Shown here: positions 15,603 to 19,367 of the stretch, one piece after another
Numbering within the stretch: the first letter of the stretch is position 1
How the letters are laid out: the number at the start of each line of letters is the position of its first letter
The notes under the pieces: model-generated
Seen by the model: only the letters and a program-made list of their open reading frames with translations
What the model was told of the DNA's origin: nothing
The model's database searches: none
Made by a program: the position numbers and the translations under genes
From: Lachnospiraceae bacterium UBA3645
Lineage (GTDB): Bacteria; Bacillota; Clostridia; Lachnospirales; Lachnospiraceae
Assembly (NCBI GenBank): GCA_002373555.1
Contig: DFKM01000242.1
Location: forward strand, 1-19,367
Reading direction: 5' to 3'
Length of the DNA: 19,367 nucleotides

Positions 15603-15652
15603 TGTGCACTTACAAAGACCATAAGCTGTACTCACCGGTCAAATAGTGCACA
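15603..15652. repeat. Two-tier stem-loop B in the prmC-prfA gap
   Basis: The outer stem TGTGCACT/AGTGCACA is 8 bp and perfect, with internal loops of 6 and 4 nt. The inner stem GACC/GGTC closes a 16-nt loop. Its left arm is preceded by TC, so both stem-loops begin TCTGTGCA on the plus strand. The copy is followed by AGCACAGA, which echoes the right arm of stem-loop A. Confidence 0.5.
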
Positions 15653-15676
15653 AGCACAGAATAAAGCTCGTCTGAA

Positions 15677-16516
15677 TCATTGATTTCTCCTGCACATAAT
15701 GACGCGCGGATTGCCGCCCAGGTCTTTCAGGATCCGTATGTCCGCAAAGCCTGCTTCCGCGAACAGCTTCCCGACATTCTCCGCCTGGTCATATCCGATC
15801 TCCAGGAAAATGCGCCCGCCGGGCGCAAGATACGCGCCGGCTTCCGCCGCCAGTCTCCTGTAAAAAACAAGTCCGTCCGTTCCGCCCGAAAGCGCGATAT
15901 ACGGATCATGATCCCGCACTTCCGGCATCAGTTCCCTGATCACTGCATCACGGATATACGGCGGATTGGCTGTGATCACGTCGAAACGCTCATCCGTAAA
16001 GGCGTCAAACAGATCGCCTTGAACAAATCTGATTTCCGGACAGCCGTTTAAAACTGCATTCTCCCGCGCAGCCGCCAGTGCCTCCTCCGAGATGTCCGAC
16101 GCTGTCACCTGGTCAAATGCACCCAGCTTTGCAAGGCTGACGGCAATGCAGCCGGAACCGGTGCACAGATCCAGAAGCGTGCCTTCCGCAGAGGCTTTCT
16201 CCAGCACCGCCTCGACCAGCGTCTCCGTGTCCGGCCGCGGAATAAGCGTCCTTTCATCGGAAATGAATTCCATGCCCATGAAATACGCCTTCCCGGTGAT
16301 ATGCTGCAGCGGGATGCGTTCCGCGCGCCTGGCGATCAGATGCTCATATTTCGCCTTCATATCCGGATCAGCCAGTTCCGTTCCATGCAGGAACAGATCC
16401 GATCGTGTCATTCCGGACACTTCTGAGAGCAGCAGGAAAGCATCCGTTTCCGCATCCGGAATGCCGGCGGCGCCCAGGACATTTCTGCCATAATTCAATA
16501 GTTCGTAAATCTTCAT
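15677..16516 (-). CDS. prmC: Peptide chain release factor N5-glutamine methyltransferase
   Basis: SAM-dependent enzyme that methylates the glutamine of the GGQ motif in release factors, improving termination. The 279-aa product has the N-terminal helical substrate-binding domain (1-75), with RRAERIPLQHITGKAYFMGMEF leading into LIPRPDTETLVE. The SAM-binding motif is LLDLCTGSGCIAVSLAK (114-130), and the catalytic NPPY is at 184-187 (ITANPPYIRD). These are diagnostic. The ATG has only a weak ribosome site (GTGGA) and overlaps by four bases (ATGA) the stop of a small upstream ORF, so translation may depend on coupling. Its substrate gene, prfA, is the next gene downstream. It belongs to the rpmE - DUF1385 - prmC - prfA cluster common in Clostridia. 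Confidence 0.97.
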   Translation of the reverse strand: MKIYELLNYGRNVLGAAGIPDAETDAFLLLSEVSGMTRSDLFLHGTELADPDMKAKYEHLIARRAERIPLQHITGKAYFMGMEFISDERTLIPRPDTETLVEAVLEKASAEGTLLDLCTGSGCIAVSLAKLGAFDQVTASDISEEALAAARENAVLNGCPEIRFVQGDLFDAFTDERFDVITANPPYIRDAVIRELMPEVRDHDPYIALSGGTDGLVFYRRLAAEAGAYLAPGGRIFLEIGYDQAENVGKLFAEAGFADIRILKDLGGNPRVIMCRRNQ

Positions 16517-16701
16517 ACTATTCCACTGACACTGATCTGCTTACAGCACCGGCAGAAATCATCCTGACGGGAACTGTTCACCCCGTGCCCTGTTTCCGGC
16601 AGGATGATTTCTGCCGGTGCGTCACTTCCAACAGCCTCCCCAGTCAGCACGTCACTTCCAACAGCATCCTGTTCCGCTGTCAGAAATTCTCTTTTTCCCA
16701 T
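16513..16701 (-). CDS. Possible small ORF, 62 aa, overlapping DUF1385 end and prmC start
   Basis: I do not recognise this protein. The frame starts with ATG inside the last codons of the DUF1385 gene (22-nt overlap) and ends in an ATGA overlap with prmC, so it would bridge the two genes without a gap. It contains a 10-residue repeat with AVGSD at its core, occurring twice, then a segment coded by the large hairpin (PAEIILP in one arm, RQDDFCR in the other) and a Cys pair near the C-terminus. There is no strong ribosome site (TGGGAAAC precedes the ATG). It could be a true small protein, a coupling peptide that loads ribosomes onto prmC, or a chance frame through a repeat. Confidence 0.35.
   Translation of the reverse strand: MGKREFLTAEQDAVGSDVLTGEAVGSDAPAEIILPETGHGVNSSRQDDFCRCCKQISVSGIV
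16546..16620. repeat. 75-nt near-perfect hairpin between DUF1385 and prmC genes
   Basis: A perfect 21-bp inverted repeat (arms 16546-16566 and 16600-16620) begins GCACCGGCAG and ends CTGCCGGTGC. After one A/G mismatch, seven more pairs form (CGGGAAC with GTTTCCG, one of them G-T), leaving a 17-nt loop. The stem is thus nearly 29 bp deep. No T-run follows on either strand, so it is not a standard terminator. Its perfection suggests recent origin or strong selection. Candidates are a small non-autonomous mobile repeat, an RNA processing site (RNase III) or a structure controlling prmC translation. Confidence 0.75.
16620..16665. repeat. Two direct repeats of 16 bp with 30-bp period
   Basis: CGTCACTTCCAACAGC occurs at 16620-16635 and 16650-16665. 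The first copy begins on the last base of the large hairpin. The 30-bp period is a multiple of three and matches the repeated AVGSD segment in the small ORF, so copy-number change would keep that frame open. Confidence 0.75.
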
Positions 16702-17597
16702 GTTTCCCAGTCAAAGACCTTCTCCACCGCCGTGATCGCCACCTCGATCATATCATCCTCCGGCTCTCTGGTCGTCAGCTTCTGCAGAAGCAGCCCCGGC
16801 TTGCTGATCAGGTTGATCACCGCATTATCCGATCGTCCGGCCAGCCGCAGCACCTCATAGGAAATGCCGGCGATCGCCGGTACGAACACGATCCGGCTCA
16901 GCAGCCGCAGCAGCACATTGTCGAACTGCAGAAAAATAAACACGAGGATACTGACCAGCATGACGAACAGCAGGAAGCTGGTGCCGCAACGCTTATGCTC
17001 TCTGGAGCTCATCCGCACATTTTCCACCGTCAGCGGCAGACCGTGTTCCACACAGTTGATGCATTTGTGCTCCGCGCCGTGGTACATGAATGTCCGCCGG
17101 ATATCCTCCATGAATGAGATCGCCCAGACATACAGCAGGAAGACAGCCAGACGGATGATGCCCTCGAGCAGAGAGATCACCAGCTTGCTCGCAATAAAAC
17201 GTTCAAAGAACCTGGCGGCGAACATCGGCAGCACCATGAAGATCGCGACCGCAAGCACGATCGATACCGCGACGGTCCCGCCCATCATCAGATTTTCCGA
17301 TGCAGATCCGTCTTTCTTTTCCGTCTGTGCGTCCGGCGCCGTCTCCTCTTCATCCTCAAAGAAGCTGGCGGACCACATCAGCGTCTGCATCCCCAGCACG
17401 AGGGAGTCCACGAAATTAAACACACCGCGGACAAACGGCAGCCCTTTAAAGCCGGTTTTGCTTCCGACGCCGTGAAACTCCTTTACTTCGACTTCGATTT
17501 CCTTATCCGGCTTCCTGACAGCAACGGCGTAGCGGTCGCCGTTTTTCATCATGATCCCCTCAAGAACTGCCTGTCCGCCGATCCCGGACATTTTCAT
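16680..17597 (-). CDS. DUF1385 family integral membrane protein (YqhQ-like)
   Basis: Conserved membrane protein of unknown function, 305 aa. The N-terminus SGIGGQAVLEGIMMKNGDRYAVAVRKPDKEI is the family signature. The middle has membrane segments at about 117-145 and 155-180. The motif YHGAEHKCINCVEHGLPLTVENVR, then REHKRCGTSFLLFVMLVSILVF, is the strongly conserved core, rich in His and Cys, which may bind metal (inference). A final hydrophobic stretch lies near 240-262. The ATG at 17597 has GGAGG 6 nt upstream; an earlier in-frame ATG at 17624 has none. In Clostridia this gene typically sits between rpmE and prmC, as here. Its role is unknown; the conserved link to ribosomal genes suggests co-expression rather than proven function. 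Confidence 0.92.
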   Translation of the reverse strand: MKMSGIGGQAVLEGIMMKNGDRYAVAVRKPDKEIEVEVKEFHGVGSKTGFKGLPFVRGVFNFVDSLVLGMQTLMWSASFFEDEEETAPDAQTEKKDGSASENLMMGGTVAVSIVLAVAIFMVLPMFAARFFERFIASKLVISLLEGIIRLAVFLLYVWAISFMEDIRRTFMYHGAEHKCINCVEHGLPLTVENVRMSSREHKRCGTSFLLFVMLVSILVFIFLQFDNVLLRLLSRIVFVPAIAGISYEVLRLAGRSDNAVINLISKPGLLLQKLTTREPEDDMIEVAITAVEKVFDWETWEKENF

Positions 17598-17631
17598 ATT
17601 CTGCCTCCGATAAACAGTTTCCAATACAACG

Positions 17632-17671
17632 AAAAGGGCTGAAGTCCGCGGATACAGACTTCAACCCTTTT
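17632..17671 (-). terminator. Rho-independent terminator or attenuator after rpmE
   Basis: A 15-bp stem with one mismatch (AAAAGGGCTGAAGTC against GACTTCAACCCTTTT) and a 10-nt loop lies between rpmE and the DUF1385 gene. On the minus strand it ends in CCCTTTTCGTTG. It should let rpmE be made in excess over the genes that follow. Confidence 0.85.
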
Positions 17672-17688
17672 TGTTTCCTGGCATCATC

Positions 17689-17889
17689 CTACTTCAGGCC
17701 ATACTTACGATTGAATGCATCAATACGTCCGCGCGCTGCGGTAGCCTTCTGCTGTCCGGTATAGAACGGATGGCACTTGGAGCAGATCTCAACACGCAGA
17801 TCGCCCTTGGTCGATCTGGTCTTGACAACTTCTCCGCAAGCACAGGTGATCGTGCATTCCTGATAGTTAGGATGGATTCCTTCCTTCAT
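17689..17889 (-). CDS. rpmE: Large ribosomal subunit protein bL31 (zinc-binding form)
   Basis: Ribosomal protein L31, 66 aa, full length. It is the zinc-containing (C+) type: cysteines at 16 and 18 (TCACGE) and at 36 and 39 ([13 protein letters not shown]) form the four-Cys site. MKEGIHPNY at the start and [13 protein letters not shown] at the end are typical. AAAGGA lies about 11 nt before the ATG. It has its own promoter about 110 nt upstream and a terminator right after it. In many bacteria zinc shortage replaces this form with a Cys-less paralogue; no such gene is visible here, though a Zn/Mn-type importer is encoded elsewhere in the window. Confidence 0.98.
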   Translation of the reverse strand: MKEGIHPNYQECTITCACGEVVKTRSTKGDLRVEICSKCHPFYTGQQKATAARGRIDAFNRKYGLK

Positions 17890-18002
17890 TTTTATGACCG
17901 TTCCTTTCTTTCGGTACCCGTATCCCGTGGTCGGGGCATTCAGACTGCCTTATACACGAAACTTCCGGTATACCTCTGAACTGATTTAAAATCGTACAGT
18001 AA

Positions 18003-18031
18003 AGTATATCACAAAACTTCCGTTTTTGCAA
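18003..18031 (-). promoter_or_regulatory. Promoter of rpmE
   Basis: TTGCAA (18026-18031), a 17-bp spacer and TATACT (18003-18008), preceded by TGTGA as an extended -10, on the minus strand. It starts a leader of about 105 nt before rpmE. The leader has GC-rich inverted segments (for example CCCGACCACGGG) that could fold, but I recognise no known riboswitch. Confidence 0.8.
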
Positions 18032-18070
18032 GGCATTTTCGGAGATTTTTTTAAATTATTTGTAAACAAC

Positions 18071-18784
18071 TCAAAGACTGTTCTCTATCCGCTCCTTCAA
18101 GCGCTCGATTATCTTCTTTTCGAGGCGGGAAATATACGACTGTGAGATCCCGAGCATATCCGCGACTTCCTTCTGCGTCAGCTCCTGTCCGCCGCGCAGT
18201 CCGAAGCGAAGCTCTATTATCTGCCTCTCCCTCTCCGGCAGCTCGCCCACAAGACGCTTGACCATCGTCCTCTCCTCGTTTTCCTCTATGTCCTTTGAAA
18301 CGCTGTCCGGATCTGACCCGAGCACGTCCCCGACGAGCAGCTCGTTCCCGTCCCAGTCGACGTTTATCGGCTCATCGAGCGAGACCTCGGCTTTCAGATA
18401 TGTGTTTTTCCTTATATACATGAGTATCTCGTTCTCGATACAGCGCGAGCAGTACGTTGCAAGCTTTATGTTTTTTTCGCCGTCATACGTGTTCACACCC
18501 TTGATCAGGCCGATGGTACCGATAGAGATGAGATCCTCGAGTCCGACGCCCGTGTTTTCAAATCTTTTCGCGATATATACGACGAGCCTGAGATTATGCT
18601 CGATCAAAAGCTTTCGCTTTCCCGGGTCGCCGTGCATCAGTCTTATCGCCTCCGCCTCCTCATCCGCCGGAAGCGGCGGCGGCAGCGTCTGCGGGCCGTT
18701 TATGTAAAAGATGAGCTTATCGGCGTCAAGCTCCGCGATCTTATCCGCGCGGAAGAGCTTTTTAATGAAAATCAGAAGCTTCAT
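18071..18784 (-). CDS. sigE: RNA polymerase sporulation sigma factor E
   Basis: Mother-cell-specific sigma factor that follows asymmetric division in endospore formers. The 237-aa protein is made as a precursor; residues 1 to about 27 correspond to the B. subtilis pro-sequence, just before [18 protein letters not shown]. Region 2 (about 60-132) has [42 protein letters not shown] and [20 protein letters not shown]. The bridge has [26 protein letters not shown]. Region 4 (about 180-235) has [55 protein letters not shown] precedes the ATG. It lies 16 nt after spoIIGA, the usual pair. Codon use is odd for this window (ATA for 11 of 25 isoleucines, CTC common), and sigG does not follow. Confidence 0.96.
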   Translation of the reverse strand: MKLLIFIKKLFRADKIAELDADKLIFYINGPQTLPPPLPADEEAEAIRLMHGDPGKRKLLIEHNLRLVVYIAKRFENTGVGLEDLISIGTIGLIKGVNTYDGEKNIKLATYCSRCIENEILMYIRKNTYLKAEVSLDEPINVDWDGNELLVGDVLGSDPDSVSKDIEENEERTMVKRLVGELPERERQIIELRFGLRGGQELTQKEVADMLGISQSYISRLEKKIIERLKERIENSL

Positions 18785-18800
18785 ATGTATCCTTTCCTGA

Positions 18801-19367
18801 TCAGCAAAGCGACGACGGGACTATGCCGTCATAATTTCCGTAATCCGTATTCTCCGTGACGGCGATGACCGCCGTGCGGCTGACTCCGTCGATCTCAACG
18901 CGAAGCGGCAGAAACCCGGGCAGCACGGAGCTGCCGTTCACACCGCCGCACGGTATCAGGCGCATACCGTCCGCCGCCTTTGAAAGATCCGCACAGGCGA
19001 GCGCGGAATAAAGCTCCGGGTCAAGACAGTCTCTCACCGCGGAAAGCTCCGCGAATATCACGGGCGAGCCCGAGAGCGGTTCCCGCGCGAGCGCGCCGCT
19101 GTCGGACAGGCATGTGAGCGTCACGGCACCGGCCGCTCCCGTGATCTTCACCTTCACCTCATGTTTTCCGCTCTGACGTCCGAAGATCCTGCCGGTGACG
19201 TAAGCGAGCGCCATGCTTACCGCGCCGAGTATCAGAAATGTGCCGAGCGGTATATCAGACATGAGCGGATACGCGTACGAGTCCGACGCGATACCGTGCC
19301 CGAGCTTCGACAAAAGCAGATACGAGGCGACGATACCGCCTCCCAGAAGGACGGAAAGTCCATAGAA
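18801..19367 (-). CDS. spoIIGA: Sporulation sigma-E factor processing peptidase SpoIIGA, C-terminal part (runs off the window)
   Basis: Membrane-embedded aspartic-type protease that removes the pro-sequence of sigma-E after septation. The last 188 residues are present; the gene enters from beyond 19367. The visible part begins with the end of the membrane domain ([21 protein letters not shown], then [21 protein letters not shown]). The protease domain follows: [38 protein letters not shown], with the catalytic Asp in DSG (the family usually shows D-[TS]-G), then [26 protein letters not shown]. The frame has no ATG inside the window, as expected for a partial gene. It is next to sigE, its substrate gene. 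Serine TCG and isoleucine ATA codons again differ from the genes to the left. Confidence 0.88.
   Translation of the reverse strand, partial: FYGLSVLLGGGIVASYLLLSKLGHGIASDSYAYPLMSDIPLGTFLILGAVSMALAYVTGRIFGRQSGKHEVKVKITGAAGAVTLTCLSDSGALAREPLSGSPVIFAELSAVRDCLDPELYSALACADLSKAADGMRLIPCGGVNGSSVLPGFLPLRVEIDGVSRTAVIAVTENTDYGNYDGIVPSSLC

Larger units (their letters stand above)
15304..15676. other. AT-rich gap between prmC and prfA, no gene recognised
   Basis: These 373 bp are clearly more AT-rich than both neighbours and contain no open frame with a normal start and ribosome site. They hold two long stem-loops of similar design (15404-15455 and 15603-15652) and smaller ones: ACAAG/CTTGT near 15489-15504, CTTGA/TCAAG near 15523-15537, and TTTTCC/GGAAAA near 15550-15567. 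One plus-strand frame is open for 49 codons (15497-15643) without an ATG. No convincing sigma-A promoter was found; the best minus-strand candidate starts with TTGACT near 15391-15396 and has a poor -10. It could be a decayed insertion, a regulatory leader or an RNA gene. Confidence 0.5.

Noticed and set aside
15404..15660. AT-rich island considered as a complete insertion sequence
   Set aside because: No transposase-length frame, no convincing target duplication at the edges (CTGAAG and ATAAAG), and the end repeats are imperfect; kept only as a possible non-autonomous or decayed element.
16620..16665. Two 16-bp repeats with 30-bp period considered as a CRISPR remnant
   Set aside because: Only two copies, a 14-nt spacer, and no cas genes in the window; the repeat is in frame with a small ORF.
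17890..18000. rpmE leader considered as a riboswitch or T-box
   Set aside because: No T-box sequence, no recognisable aptamer core, and no terminator-antiterminator pair before the start codon.

Overview
The window (19.4 kb, fairly GC-rich) looks like chromosomal DNA of an anaerobic, Gram-positive, Lachnospiraceae-like Clostridia bacterium. The evidence is the gene order rpmE - DUF1385 - prmC - prfA, lipoprotein solute receptors with Ala/Glu/Thr- or Gly/Ser-rich linkers, AGGAGG-type ribosome sites, and sigma-A type promoters with 17-bp spacers. Almost everything is on the minus strand. The exception is a two-gene sugar-utilisation unit at 10908-14130.

Reading the minus strand from right to left, the layout is as follows. 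(1) 18071-19367: the C-terminal part of spoIIGA followed by sigE, the mother-cell sporulation sigma factor and its activating protease. Codon use here differs from the rest of the window, and sigG is not next to sigE. (2) 14230-17889: a translation cluster of rpmE (L31), a DUF1385 membrane protein, a possible 62-codon ORF containing a 75-nt near-perfect hairpin, prmC, a 373-bp AT-rich structured gap, and prfA. PrmC methylates the GGQ glutamine of the PrfA protein. (3) 9846-14130: a divergent carbohydrate locus. It has an AraC-type regulator on the minus strand, and a GH36 alpha-galactosidase plus a lipoprotein sugar receptor on the plus strand. The shared promoter region carries two direct repeats 21 bp apart that touch the -35 of the enzyme promoter and cover the -35 of the regulator promoter. 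The locus ends in a strong bidirectional terminator. (4) 3780-9751: one operon encoding comEA, an OmpR-type response regulator, its sensor kinase, a GerMN-domain lipoprotein and comEC. It combines DNA-uptake genes with an envelope-sensing two-component system. (5) 2089-3674: a two-gene Zn/Mn-type ABC importer (ATPase and permease, no receptor). Its near-consensus promoter is surrounded by copies of an ATCGGGAAT half-site. (6) 1909-1981: tRNA-Val(GAC) with its own promoter and terminator. (7) 1-1802: a polar amino acid ABC importer (receptor, permease, start of the ATPase).

I see no CRISPR array, phage module, toxin-antitoxin pair, recognisable transposase or biosynthetic cluster. The observations most worth a second look are the 75-nt hairpin and 30-bp repeat before prmC, the two related stem-loops in the prmC-prfA gap, the codon-usage break near 18.0 kb (horizontal transfer or a chimeric contig), the predicted AraC-family and metal-type operators, and the two-component system lying between comEA and comEC.
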